Of a stretch of DNA of 64,000 nt, positions 16,883 to 25,368 are shown piece by piece. The notes under the pieces were generated by a model. It did not search any database. It was not told where the DNA came from and saw nothing but the letters and a program-made list of their open reading frames with translations. The stretch covers positions 124,001 through 188,000 of the forward strand of contig URCF01000001.1 of NCBI GenBank assembly GCA_900546365.1, written 5' to 3'. Position numbers and translations under genes: made by a program. Numbering within the stretch: position 1 is the stretch's first letter; every line of letters begins with the position of its first letter. This DNA comes from an uncultured Porphyromonadaceae bacterium. GTDB taxonomy: Bacteria > Bacteroidota > Bacteroidia > Bacteroidales > Muribaculaceae.

Positions 16883-17213
16883 TAAAACAAAGACGTGGGC
16901 AAACTCAATCCTGCTTATCCCACTTGCGAGGCCCTGAGATTGCCCATTCTATAAGGATAAGCAGATGACAGCCCACGTAAGATTATATATAATGGTATTT
17001 TACGGCTATGCCTCATTTACGGGACATACATAAAATCTTTTATATAATCTTGCTTGGGCGCCTTCTCTGCACATGCTTCTTATAGAACTGGAAAATTTCT
17101 CAGGTTTTCGCAAGTAGAAGCAAGCGTTGGAAAACGCCTTTTAATAATATGTCGCTTCGCAGTTCAAGAAACTGTAGGAAGCAAGGTGGTTACGCAACAC
17201 TCTTGTTGTGAAA
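16883..17213 (-). ncRNA. Candidate structured non-coding RNA, about 330 nt
   Basis: The 514-bp gap 16832-17345 holds no convincing ORF but has a perfect promoter (17220-17250), many nested inverted repeats and a hairpin plus T-rich end on the minus strand. Paired segments (plus coordinates): 17195-17199/17204-17208; 17154-17158/17178-17182 enclosing 17160-17164/17170-17174; 17124-17128/17133-17137; 17074-17080/17116-17122; an 11-bp stem 16979-16989/17041-17051; and a 3' hairpin 16893-16900/16971-16978 (8 bp) enclosing 16911-16920/16955-16964 (10 bp). The complement of 16883-16890 gives TTTGTTTT as a terminator tail. It does not show the conserved sequences of tmRNA, RNase P RNA or SRP RNA. 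A 6S-like RNA or a Bacteroidales-specific RNA is possible; a long leader of the barrel gene is the alternative. Confidence 0.6.
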
Positions 17214-17219
17214 CCGATG

Positions 17220-17250
17220 CAAAGATAATGGTTTGAAATGATTCTTCAAA
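17220..17250 (-). promoter_or_regulatory. Strong promoter of the candidate ncRNA
   Basis: Minus strand TTTG (17250-17247), exactly 19 nt, TATCTTTG (17227-17220). This is a perfect consensus promoter with no start codon of a plausible gene within 350 bp downstream. RNA should begin near 17213. Confidence 0.7.
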
Positions 17251-17285
17251 GGATTAATATCGGAAAAGAGTATCATGCGCAAGTG

Positions 17286-17321
17286 AAAAACAGTGGAGGC
17301 GGACCGATTGGCCCGCCTCCA
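17286..17321 (-). terminator. Terminator of pgk
   Basis: Minus strand: TGGAGGCGG (17321-17313) pairs with its complement at 17302-17294, followed by CTGTTTTT (five T from 17290-17286). It separates pgk from the ncRNA promoter just downstream. Confidence 0.75.
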
Positions 17322-17345
17322 AATGTTTATGAAATGTATGATGGA

Positions 17346-18593
17346 TTAACCTTTGATGGCTGCGATGCCGGGGAGCACCTTGCCTTCGATAGCCTCAAGA
17401 AGAGCGCCACCACCGGTGGAAACGTAGGACACCTGGTCGGCGAGGCCGAACTTGTTGACACAAGCCACGGAGTCACCACCGCCAACGAGCGAGAAGGCAC
17501 CATTGTTGGTGGCTTCTACGATAGCATCGGCAATAGCACGTGAGCCTGCTGTGAAGTTGTCAAATTCAAATACACCGGCGGGACCGTTCCAAAGGATGGT
17601 TTTAGCACCTTTGATTGCGTTGGCAAAAGCCTTGCGGGTGTCGGGTCCTGCGTCAAGACCTTCCCAACCTTCGGGAATATTCATAACAGAGCAAACCTGG
17701 GTGTTGGCATCGTTGGAGAAGCTGTCAGCGGCCACGCAGTCGGTACCGAGTACGAGGTTGACGCCTTTGTCTTTGGCTTTCTTCATGATGTCGAGAGCGA
17801 GCTGGAGCTTGTCGTCTTCGCAGATTGACAGACCAACATTGCCACCCATAGCTTTGGCAAATGTGTAGGTCATACCACCGCAGAGGATGAGGTTGTCCAC
17901 CTTGTCCATGAGGTTTTCGATGATGCCGATTTTGGTGGACACTTTCGAGCCACCCATGATGGCGGTGAAGGGACGCTTGATGTCGCTGAGGATGTTGTCC
18001 ACGGCTTGCACTTCTTTCTCCATCAGGTAGCCGAGCATCTTGTCTTCCTTGTCAAAGTAGTCAGCGATAACAGCAGTGGAGGCGTGCTTGCGGTGAGCGG
18101 TGCCGAAAGCATCGTTCACATATACATCGGCGTAGCTTGCGAGAGTCTTTGCAAACTCTTTCTGACGCTCTTTCATCTCTTTCTTGGCGGCATCGTAGTT
18201 GGGATCTTCTTTGTCAATGCCCACGGGTTTGCCTTCTTCCTCGGGATAGAAGCGGAGGTTTTCGAGCAGAAGCACTTCGCCGGGCTTGAGGTTGGCAGCG
18301 GCTTCAGCGGCGTTAGCGCAGTCGGGAGCGAATTTCACATCGCGACCGAGAGCTTTGGCAACATCGTCCTTGATCTGGGCAAGAGAGAATTTGGGGTTGA
18401 CCTTGCCTTTGGGTTTGCCCATGTGGCTCATGATGATGAGGCTGCCACCGTCCTTGAGTATTTTCTCGAGGGTGGGGAGGGCACCGCGGATACGGGTGTC
18501 GTCAGTGATTTTACCGTTTTCGTCCAAGGGCACGTTGAAGTCCACGCGAACAATGGCCTTCTTGCCAGCGAAATTGTAATTGTCGATAGTCAT
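17346..18593 (-). CDS. pgk: Phosphoglycerate kinase
   Basis: Glycolytic enzyme converting 1,3-bisphosphoglycerate and ADP to 3-phosphoglycerate and ATP in the cytoplasm. The 415-residue protein shows the N-domain signature VRVDFNVPLDENGKITDDTR, the substrate-binding SHMGKPKGK, AIMGGSKVSTKIG near the hinge, and the C-terminal nucleotide site SLVGGGDSVACV. Length and motifs are fully typical. The codon use is strongly biased, as for a highly expressed gene. It has its own terminator, and a plausible promoter lies in the 96-bp gap after pyrF. Confidence 0.98.
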   Translation of the reverse strand: MTIDNYNFAGKKAIVRVDFNVPLDENGKITDDTRIRGALPTLEKILKDGGSLIIMSHMGKPKGKVNPKFSLAQIKDDVAKALGRDVKFAPDCANAAEAAANLKPGEVLLLENLRFYPEEEGKPVGIDKEDPNYDAAKKEMKERQKEFAKTLASYADVYVNDAFGTAHRKHASTAVIADYFDKEDKMLGYLMEKEVQAVDNILSDIKRPFTAIMGGSKVSTKIGIIENLMDKVDNLILCGGMTYTFAKAMGGNVGLSICEDDKLQLALDIMKKAKDKGVNLVLGTDCVAADSFSNDANTQVCSVMNIPEGWEGLDAGPDTRKAFANAIKGAKTILWNGPAGVFEFDNFTAGSRAIADAIVEATNNGAFSLVGGGDSVACVNKFGLADQVSYVSTGGGALLEAIEGKVLPGIAAIKG

Positions 18594-18656
18594 TTCAGTA
18601 AATGGTTGATTATGAGTTGAGTTAAATTTCGGGTGTTATAACAATTGCTTGACTCA

Positions 18657-18689
18657 CAAAGTTAGTGAATAGTTTTTAAAACTTGCCAA
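18657..18689 (-). promoter_or_regulatory. Probable promoter of pgk
   Basis: Minus strand TAACTTTG (18664-18657) matches the -7 consensus. A TTG (18689-18687) lies 22 nt upstream, slightly too far for the usual spacing. The predicted start near 18650 gives a leader of about 57 nt. Confidence 0.45.
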
Positions 18690-19517
18690 TCAAGCATTAA
18701 ATTTTTCGAGCATCAGAGCCATTTGCGAAGCGAGCTTTTCAGCTTCGCGCCCTGCAGCTTCGGCAAAATCCTCGCCCGAGGATGCGAAGATGATGCCACG
18801 CGATGAGTTGACAATCAGTCCGCAGTCGGGGGTCATGCCGTATTTGCACACCTCCTCGAGGCTGCCGCCCTGAGCGCCTACGCCGGGCACAAGCAGGAAA
18901 TGCTCGGGGGCATGCTCGCGGATTTTGGCAAACATGCTGCCTTGTGTGGCTCCTACCACATACATCATGGCATCTTTGCCGGCCCATTGCTGGGATTTGT
19001 CAAGCACTTGTTCAAACAGGCATTTGCCGTCCTTGTCCTCAATAAGCTGGAAATCATGACTCCCGGGGTTGGAGGTCAGGGCGAGCAGTATCACCCATTT
19101 GCCCTCATAGCCAAGAAATGGTGTGACACTGTCGCTACCCATGTAGGGGGCCACGGTGAGAGCATCCACATCCATGTGCTCGAAAAATGTGCGGGCATAA
19201 AGTTTGGAAGTGTTGCCGATGTCGCCACGTTTGGCATCGGCTATGATGAACATTTCGGGATAATTCTCTCTGATATAGCCGATGGTGCGCTCCAGAGACA
19301 CCCATCCTTCAACGCCGTTGGCTTCGTAGAAGGCGAGGTTGGGCTTGTAGGCTATGCAGTAGGGGGCGGTGGCATCGATGATGCGGCGGTTGAATTCAAA
19401 CACTGCATCCTCCTTGTCAATAAGGCATGAGGGGAGTTTGGCCGGATCGGTGTCAAGTCCCACGCACAAAAATGATTTTTTAGCGCGTATCTGCTCAACA
19501 AGTTGCTTGTAGGTCAT
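18690..19517 (-). CDS. pyrF: Orotidine 5'-phosphate decarboxylase
   Basis: Last step of UMP synthesis: OMP to UMP plus CO2. The 275-residue protein is of the longer subfamily (about 270 residues). It begins with FLCVGLDTDPAKLP, carries the catalytic DAKRGDIGNTSKLYA near residue 80 (Asp-x-Lys-x-x-Asp) and LVPGVGAQGGSLEEV in the phosphate-binding part. It lies 24 bp downstream of prfA in the same orientation, so it is probably co-transcribed with release factor 1 and not with the other pyr genes. Confidence 0.96.
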   Translation of the reverse strand: MTYKQLVEQIRAKKSFLCVGLDTDPAKLPSCLIDKEDAVFEFNRRIIDATAPYCIAYKPNLAFYEANGVEGWVSLERTIGYIRENYPEMFIIADAKRGDIGNTSKLYARTFFEHMDVDALTVAPYMGSDSVTPFLGYEGKWVILLALTSNPGSHDFQLIEDKDGKCLFEQVLDKSQQWAGKDAMMYVVGATQGSMFAKIREHAPEHFLLVPGVGAQGGSLEEVCKYGMTPDCGLIVNSSRGIIFASSGEDFAEAAGREAEKLASQMALMLEKFNA

Positions 19518-19541
19518 GATGTAAATAAGTTATGGAGTAGA

Positions 19542-20651
19542 TTAAAGTTCCGATTCTTTGAGTTTTTCGGCATTTTCAGCCACTATCAGATGGTCAATCA
19601 CATCTTGTATGTCGCCATCCATAAACGAGGCGAGATTGTAGATGGTGTAGTTGATGCGGTGGTCGGTGATGCGCCCCTGGGGATAGTTGTAGGTGCGGAT
19701 TTTGGCCGAACGGTCGCCGGTGGACACCATTGTTTTGCGCCGCGAAGCAATGTCATCGATATATTTCTGATGTTCTTTGTCGTAGATGAATGTGCGCAAA
19801 CGGCTCAGCGCACGCTCTTTGTTTTTGGGTTGGTCGCGGGTTTCGGTACATTCGATGAGTATCTCCTCGGTTTCGCCGGTGTTGGGGTTGCGCCACATAT
19901 AGCGCAATCGCACACCCGACTCCACTTTGTTCACATTCTGACCGCCGGCACCGCCGCTGCGGAAGGTGTCCCATTTGATTTCGCCTTCGTTGATTTCCAC
20001 ATCAAACGGTTCCGCCTCCGGGAGCACAGCCACTGTGGCGGCGGAAGTGTGCACGCGGCCTTGGGTTTCGGTGGCGGGTACACGCTGCACGCGGTGCACG
20101 CCGCTTTCATATTTCAAGGTGCCGTACACATTGTCGCCTGACACTGACATCACTATCTCCTTGTAGCCTCCGGCCGCACCTTCGCTTGCCGATGTGACGG
20201 CCACGTTCCATCCTTTGGTCTCGCAATATTTGAGGTACATTTTGGCGAGGTCGCCCGCGAAAATGGCGGCTTCATCGCCTCCGGTGCCCCCACGTATCTC
20301 CAGAATGGCATTTTTCCCGTCTTCGGGATCGGCGGGGATAAGAAGCAGCTTGATTTCTTCCTCAAGCTGCGGCATAAGGGTTTGGGCCTCATCCAGTTCG
20401 GCTTTGGCCATCTCGCGCAGCTCTTCATCACTTTCTGTGTCGAGCACCTCTTTGGCCTCATCAATATTGTTGACCAAAGTGCGGTAGCGGCGAGTGGTAT
20501 TCACGAGTTTCTCAAGGTCCTTATACTCCTTGGTGAGGCGCACATAGCGCTTCATGTCGCCAATCACATCGGGGTCGGTGATCAGAGTGCTTACCTCTTC
20601 AAATCGCGATTCAATGCCGTCAAGGCGTGTCAGAAGGGAGTTGTCTGCCAT
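19542..20651 (-). CDS. prfA: Peptide chain release factor 1
   Basis: Recognises UAA and UAG stop codons and triggers peptide release. The 369-residue protein has the RF1 anticodon-like PAT motif in HRVQRVPATETQGRVHTSA near residue 190, and the peptidyl-transfer GGQ in RSGGAGGQNVNKVESGV near residue 238, where the Gln is usually methylated. The N-terminal helical domain and C-terminal ITDHRINYTIYNL are also typical. The SPF motif of RF2 is absent and no programmed frameshift is seen. It leads a two-gene unit with pyrF. Confidence 0.98.
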   Translation of the reverse strand: MADNSLLTRLDGIESRFEEVSTLITDPDVIGDMKRYVRLTKEYKDLEKLVNTTRRYRTLVNNIDEAKEVLDTESDEELREMAKAELDEAQTLMPQLEEEIKLLLIPADPEDGKNAILEIRGGTGGDEAAIFAGDLAKMYLKYCETKGWNVAVTSASEGAAGGYKEIVMSVSGDNVYGTLKYESGVHRVQRVPATETQGRVHTSAATVAVLPEAEPFDVEINEGEIKWDTFRSGGAGGQNVNKVESGVRLRYMWRNPNTGETEEILIECTETRDQPKNKERALSRLRTFIYDKEHQKYIDDIASRRKTMVSTGDRSAKIRTYNYPQGRITDHRINYTIYNLASFMDGDIQDVIDHLIVAENAEKLKESEL

Positions 20652-20844
20652 AATGGTGTGCTGATATTTTTTGCGAAGTTACGAAATAATCGTGACAAAG
20701 CAAAGAAGCCATGCGAAATGCACGGCTTCGTTCAATTTTGGTGGTATGGCATATGCCTGCTTCGTAAATGCTTTGGATGTGTTGGCACCTGATGCAGGAT
20801 ATAAATGCCATTTTGGGTGAAAAAACATTAAAATTGGCTGGATA

Positions 20845-20875
20845 TTGTGCATTATGGTCATAATTATTAATTTTG
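20845..20875 (+). promoter_or_regulatory. Promoter of tig
   Basis: TTG (20845-20847), 20-nt spacer, TAATTTTG (20868-20875), matching the Bacteroidetes consensus. RNA would start near 20882, leaving about 48 nt before the ATG at 20930. Confidence 0.6.
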
Positions 20876-20929
20876 CATCTTGAAATCATTATAACGATAC
20901 TTCAATCAAATCTAACATCATAAAGTTTT

Positions 20930-22291
20930 ATGAACGTAACCCTGCAAAATACTGACGCCGTGAGCGGTCGTCTTACAGTGTCGGTAGAAGAAAACGATTA
21001 CAAAGAAAAAGTATTGGCCGACCTGAAAAAAATCGGCCGCAATAATCAGATCCCCGGTTTCCGTAAAGGTCATGTGGCAATAGGCGAGCTTCAGCGTCGC
21101 TTCGGTCGCCAGGTTACCAGCGATGTCATCAACGAACTGGTGTATGATGCTGTAACCAACTATATCAAGGAGAACAAACTCAATGTGCTCGGTGCTCCCG
21201 TGCCTGTGGAAGTGAAGGAACTTGACCTCAAGAACCAGAAGGATTTCACTTTCGAGTTTGACCTCGCTCTTGCTCCCGAGCTTGACATCAAGGTGGACAA
21301 GGACGAAAAGATACCTTATTATAATATAGAGGTGAGCGATGCTATGATTTCCGAGCAGGACGCAGCTTTCCGCAAGCGGTTTGGCGCACAGGTGCCCGGT
21401 GAAGAAGTAGAACCCGATGCTCTGGTCAAAGGTGCCATCATGCAGCTCAATGAGGACGGCACAGTGAAGGAAGGTGACGACGCCATCCAGGTGGTTAGCG
21501 GTATTCTCGCTCCCATGTATTTTGTGGACAAGGATGAGGCTGCCAAGTTTGCCGGCAAGAAAGTGGGCGACAAGGTGGTGTTCAACCCCCGCAAGGCTTG
21601 CGGCAACAATGAGGTCGAGCTTGCTTCAATGCTCAATATCGACAAGAACCGTACCGCAGAAGTGCAGGGCGATTTTGAGATGACCATCAGCGAAATCATT
21701 GTGGTGCGTCCCGCCGAGGATGGTGAGGAATTCTTCACCAACGTGTTTGGTAAGGATCGCGTGCACAATGCCGAAGAGTACAAAGCTGCCCTCAAGGATA
21801 TGATTGCCACTGAGCTCAGCGGCAACAGCGATATGGTGTTCTCGTTCAGCGCCCGCAAATATTTCCTTGACAAGTATGGCGACATGGAACTTCCCGCCGC
21901 AGTGCTCAAGCGCTGGCTCATCAGCCGCAACGAATCGCTCAACGAGGAGAATATCGATGAAGAGTATTCCAAAATGGAGTCCGACCTCAAATGGCAGCTC
22001 ATCAAGGAGCGCATTGCCGGGCTTCTGGGTGTGAAGATTGAGGAGGCCGACCTTATGGCACAGGCCAAGGTGCTCGCCGCCCGTCAGTTCGCTCAGTACG
22101 GCATGACCAACATGGACGATGAGACCATCACCAACTTTGCCAAGAATATCCTCGATGACAAGAACTATCGCGGTCGTCTGATCGAGCAGGTGGGCGATGT
22201 GAAGTTCTATACCGCTCTCAAGCAGGCTGTGACTTTGGAAGAAAGCACCGTCAGCCTCGATGAATTCAAGGAGATAGCTCAAAAACTGTAA
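20930..22291 (+). CDS. tig: Trigger factor (ribosome-associated chaperone)
   Basis: Binds nascent chains at the ribosome exit tunnel. The 453-residue protein has an N-terminal ribosome-binding domain with the signature loop GFRKGHVAIGELQRRFG near residue 43, a middle segment in the place of the peptidyl-prolyl isomerase domain (about 150-245) and a long helical C-terminal domain. The middle domain lacks clear FKBP active-site motifs, as in many Bacteroidetes trigger factors, so isomerase activity is doubtful. It has its own promoter and a hairpin after the stop. clpP and clpX follow after GH92, a grouping (tig-clpP-clpX) known in many bacteria, here interrupted by one glycosidase gene. Confidence 0.95.
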   Translation: MNVTLQNTDAVSGRLTVSVEENDYKEKVLADLKKIGRNNQIPGFRKGHVAIGELQRRFGRQVTSDVINELVYDAVTNYIKENKLNVLGAPVPVEVKELDLKNQKDFTFEFDLALAPELDIKVDKDEKIPYYNIEVSDAMISEQDAAFRKRFGAQVPGEEVEPDALVKGAIMQLNEDGTVKEGDDAIQVVSGILAPMYFVDKDEAAKFAGKKVGDKVVFNPRKACGNNEVELASMLNIDKNRTAEVQGDFEMTISEIIVVRPAEDGEEFFTNVFGKDRVHNAEEYKAALKDMIATELSGNSDMVFSFSARKYFLDKYGDMELPAAVLKRWLISRNESLNEENIDEEYSKMESDLKWQLIKERIAGLLGVKIEEADLMAQAKVLAARQFAQYGMTNMDDETITNFAKNILDDKNYRGRLIEQVGDVKFYTALKQAVTLEESTVSLDEFKEIAQKL

Positions 22292-22313
22292 TAGACAGTA
22301 GCCAAATACTGTG

Positions 22314-22344
22314 TGCGGCAATCGGCGATAAGTCGGTTGCCGCA
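22314..22344 (+). terminator. Probable terminator of tig
   Basis: TGCGGCAA (22314-22321) pairs with TTGCCGCA (22337-22344), followed by TTTCATTGTTG, a weak T-tract. It separates tig from the GH92 gene. Confidence 0.6.
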
Positions 22345-22352
22345 TTTCATTG

Positions 22353-22383
22353 TTGCGTATGTGGATGATAATATGTAAATTTG
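22353..22383 (+). promoter_or_regulatory. Possible promoter of the GH92 gene
   Basis: TTG (22353-22355), 20-nt spacer, TAAATTTG (22376-22383). The predicted start near 22390 is only about 8 nt before the chosen ATG at 22398 and rules out the earlier in-frame ATG at 22350. Confidence 0.5.
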
Positions 22384-22397
22384 TGAAAAACCCGATT

Positions 22398-24578
22398 ATG
22401 ATTAAGACGCTCCCGTTTTTAGCTCTTTCGACATTGATGCTGTCGTGCTCCTACAGCGGTGACGGCATATTCGAACCTGCCGATATGGTTGACCCCATGA
22501 TTGGCACTGATTTCACCGGCAACACTTATCCCGGAGCCCAGGCGCCACGCGGCATGGTGCAGCTCAGTCCCGACAACGGATTGCCCGGGTGGGACCGCAT
22601 ATCCGGTTATTATTATCCTGACAGCACTATCGCCGGCTTCAGCCACACCCATCTGTCGGGCGTGGGGGCAGGGGATATGTATGATGTGTCGTTCATGCCG
22701 GTGATGCTTCCTGTGCGCACCGCCGCACCTCCGCTGGGCATCCATTCTCGGTTCAGCCACGATTCAGAGGAGGCGTCCGCGGGATATTATCGGGTGAATC
22801 TCAGCGACTATGATATAGATGTGGAGCTGACCGCTGTGTCAAGAGCAGGAATACAACGCTACACTTTCCATCGCTCCGGACCCGCGGCTGTGATTCTCAA
22901 TCTGGCCAAAGCCATGAACTGGGATTCGGTGACATCGGCCAGCATCCGTCGTCCAAAACCGAACGAACTTGCCGGACACCGATTCTCAACCGGCTGGGCC
23001 CGTGACCAACGGGTATATTTCCACACCCGTTTTTCCGAGGCCCCCGATTCTGTGCGTATTCTACCCGAGGGTGTGGCGTGGTGCTATTTTACCGCCCACC
23101 CCGACAAGCAGATCACAGTCTCCACCGCGCTGTCGGGCGTGAGCGAGGATGGTGCGTATAAGAATCTGGCTGTCGAGGTGCCCAAGGATGATTTCGACGG
23201 CTACCTCAAGTCGGTCAAGGGGATGTGGAACAGGGAGCTTTCCATGGTGCGGGTGCAGACCCGTGATGCCGATAAACTGAAAATGTTCTACACAGCCATG
23301 TACCATTCGCTGATATGCCCCACGATATTCTGTGATGCGGACGGCCAATATTTCGGCCCGGACAAAAAAGTGCACACCGGAGGCGTCAACACCAACTATT
23401 CCACTTTCTCGTTGTGGGACACCTACAGGGCTCTCCATCCTCTGCTCTCCATCATCAGTCCACGCAGAAATGGCGACATGGCTTTGTCGCTCGTGGAGTT
23501 CTACAACCAGAGCGGACGGCTGCCGGTGTGGAATATGTGGGGAGGGGAAACGGACATGATGATCGGCTACCATTCCGTGCCGGTGATTGTTGACGCTGTG
23601 TTGAAGGAGATTTCCGTGCTCGACCCCAACGAGGCGTTGGAAGCGTGTGTGGCCACATCCAACATCGATGACTACCGTGGCATAGGGCTTTACAAGGGCA
23701 TGGGGTATGTGCCATACGATGTGGACGACCCCTATTGTCAGGACAACTGGTCTTTGTCGCGCACGCTTGAGTATGCCTACGATGACTATTGTATAGCCAA
23801 GCTCGCAGAGTTTGTGGGCCGTGATGACCTGGCCCGGGAGTATCGCAACCGTTCGCTCAACTATAAGAATGTGTACAATCCATCTTCCACATGGATGCAG
23901 CCCCGCGACAGCAAAGGAAAATGGCTTCCGGGGTTTTCCCCCGACGACTACACCACATATATATGTGAGAGCAACGGATGGCAATATTTCTGGTCGGTGC
24001 AGCATGATGTGGACGGGTTGGTCGATCTTATTGGCGGGCGCGAGAAATTTATTGCGCGACTTGACAGCATGTTCACCTACAGCTCGCCCGATAAAGACGG
24101 GCTGCCGATATTCTCCACCGGCATGATAGGGCAGTACGCCCATGGCAACGAACCCAGCCATCATGTGGCGTTTCTGTACAACAAGGTCCGCCAACCTTGG
24201 AAAGCACAGCGTTTGGTCCGCCGGATCCTCACGGAACTGTACAATCCCACCCCTGCGGGAATTTGCGGCAACGATGACTGCGGTCAGATGTCGGCATGGT
24301 ATATGTTCGGTGCCATGGGGTTCTATCCGCTCGACCCCGTGAGCGGGCAGTATGAGCTTGTCACACCTCTGTTTGACAAAATCCAGATCCGTCAGCACTC
24401 CGGTGAGGTCTTCACCATTCTTGCCCCCGGAGCCGAATCAGGGAAAATGCCATATATCAAATCGGTGAAAGTCAATGGCGAGCCGTATCATGAGAGTTAT
24501 ATCACCCATGATATGATCACCGGCGGCGCCACTGTGGAGCTTGAACTAACCCCCAATGAGGGAGAAATATGGTATTGA
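22398..24578 (+). CDS. GH92 family alpha-mannosidase lipoprotein
   Basis: A 726-residue glycosidase of the calcium-dependent GH92 family (exo-acting alpha-1,2/1,3/1,4/1,6-mannosidases). The start MIKTLPFLALSTLMLSCSYSG is a lipoprotein signal with the lipobox Cys near residue 17, so it is anchored to a membrane. GH92 marks: VDPMIGTDFTGNTYPGAQAP at the start of the N-domain, then SLWDTYRALHPLL and MWGGETDMMIGYHS, and in the (alpha/alpha)6 barrel GNEPSHHVAFLYN and GNDDCGQMSAWYMF. It lies alone between tig and clpP, with no SusC/SusD, sensor or other glycosidase nearby. Its substrate is probably N-glycan or yeast mannan; linkage is unknown. Confidence 0.94.
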   Translation: MIKTLPFLALSTLMLSCSYSGDGIFEPADMVDPMIGTDFTGNTYPGAQAPRGMVQLSPDNGLPGWDRISGYYYPDSTIAGFSHTHLSGVGAGDMYDVSFMPVMLPVRTAAPPLGIHSRFSHDSEEASAGYYRVNLSDYDIDVELTAVSRAGIQRYTFHRSGPAAVILNLAKAMNWDSVTSASIRRPKPNELAGHRFSTGWARDQRVYFHTRFSEAPDSVRILPEGVAWCYFTAHPDKQITVSTALSGVSEDGAYKNLAVEVPKDDFDGYLKSVKGMWNRELSMVRVQTRDADKLKMFYTAMYHSLICPTIFCDADGQYFGPDKKVHTGGVNTNYSTFSLWDTYRALHPLLSIISPRRNGDMALSLVEFYNQSGRLPVWNMWGGETDMMIGYHSVPVIVDAVLKEISVLDPNEALEACVATSNIDDYRGIGLYKGMGYVPYDVDDPYCQDNWSLSRTLEYAYDDYCIAKLAEFVGRDDLAREYRNRSLNYKNVYNPSSTWMQPRDSKGKWLPGFSPDDYTTYICESNGWQYFWSVQHDVDGLVDLIGGREKFIARLDSMFTYSSPDKDGLPIFSTGMIGQYAHGNEPSHHVAFLYNKVRQPWKAQRLVRRILTELYNPTPAGICGNDDCGQMSAWYMFGAMGFYPLDPVSGQYELVTPLFDKIQIRQHSGEVFTILAPGAESGKMPYIKSVKVNGEPYHESYITHDMITGGATVELELTPNEGEIWY

Positions 24579-24603
24579 TCAATCTATTCTTGGAAAATAT
24601 TTG

Positions 24604-24634
24604 TTTGCAATACGAAAAATTATTAGTAACTTTG
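24604..24634 (+). promoter_or_regulatory. Promoter of the clpP-clpX operon
   Basis: TTTG (24604-24607), 19-nt spacer, TAACTTTG (24627-24634): a perfect consensus promoter. RNA would start near 24641 and clpP translation at 24664. Confidence 0.75.
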
Positions 24635-24663
24635 AATTAAGAAAATAATAATTGTATCACTAT

Positions 24664-25350
24664 ATGAACAGCGATTTCAGAAACTATGCAGTGAAGCATC
24701 TGGGAATGAATGGTCTCGCCATAGACCAGTATGCTTCATCAATTTCGTCACAGATTACCTCAAGCTATATTTCGCCTACAATCATTGAGGAACGACAGCT
24801 CAATGTGGCACAGATGGATGTGTTTTCACGATTGATGATGGACCGTGTGATTTTCCTCGGCACCGAGGTCAACGATTATACCGCCAATGTGATTCAGGCC
24901 CAGCTCCTTTATCTGGACTCCACCGATTCCGGCAAGGATGTGAGCATCTACATCAATTCTCCCGGTGGCTCGGTGTATGCAGGTCTCGGCATTTACGACA
25001 CCATGCAGTATATTTCCAGCGATGTGGCCACAATATGCACAGGCATGGCTGCCTCGATGGCTGCTGTGCTTCTGGTGGCCGGTGCCAAAGGGAAGCGTTT
25101 CGCGCTGCGCCACTCCCGTGTGATGATCCATCAGCCGATGGGAGGTGCGCAGGGTCAGGCCTCCGATATTGAGATTACTGCCCGCGAAATTCAGAAACTC
25201 AAGAAAGAACTTTATACCATCATCTCCGACCATAGCGGCATGGCATTTGACAAAGTGGAGCGCGACTCGGACCGCGACTACTGGATGACCGCTCAGGAAG
25301 CCAAGGAGTATGGTATGATTGACGATGTGCTCGTCAAAGCCAAGCACTAA
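24664..25350 (+). CDS. clpP: ATP-dependent Clp protease, proteolytic subunit
   Basis: Forms the barrel-shaped protease that degrades proteins fed by ClpX. The 228-residue protein has the catalytic Ser131 in TGMAASM and His156 in MIHQPMGG; the Asp lies near residue 205. An extended N-terminus of about 30 residues precedes the fold, usual for Bacteroidales ClpP and possibly trimmed as a propeptide. The frame opens upstream at a TTG (24652), but ATG 24664 follows the promoter at the expected distance. clpX follows 18 bp later. Confidence 0.97.
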   Translation: MNSDFRNYAVKHLGMNGLAIDQYASSISSQITSSYISPTIIEERQLNVAQMDVFSRLMMDRVIFLGTEVNDYTANVIQAQLLYLDSTDSGKDVSIYINSPGGSVYAGLGIYDTMQYISSDVATICTGMAASMAAVLLVAGAKGKRFALRHSRVMIHQPMGGAQGQASDIEITAREIQKLKKELYTIISDHSGMAFDKVERDSDRDYWMTAQEAKEYGMIDDVLVKAKH

Positions 25351-25368
25351 TATTTCTCACTTTTTTCT

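Noticed and set aside
16883..17213. tmRNA, RNase P RNA or SRP RNA
   Set aside because: The conserved ends and cores of these RNAs (for example the alanyl acceptor stem of tmRNA or the GGAAAGTCCGGGC-like P4 region) are absent.
20674..20699. Possible prfA promoter
   Set aside because: The -7 match is imperfect (TAACTTCG) and the nearest TTTG is only 14 nt away.
23061..24398. A 445-codon open frame opposite the GH92 gene
   Set aside because: The GH92 motifs on the + strand are decisive and the antisense translation has no recognisable domain.
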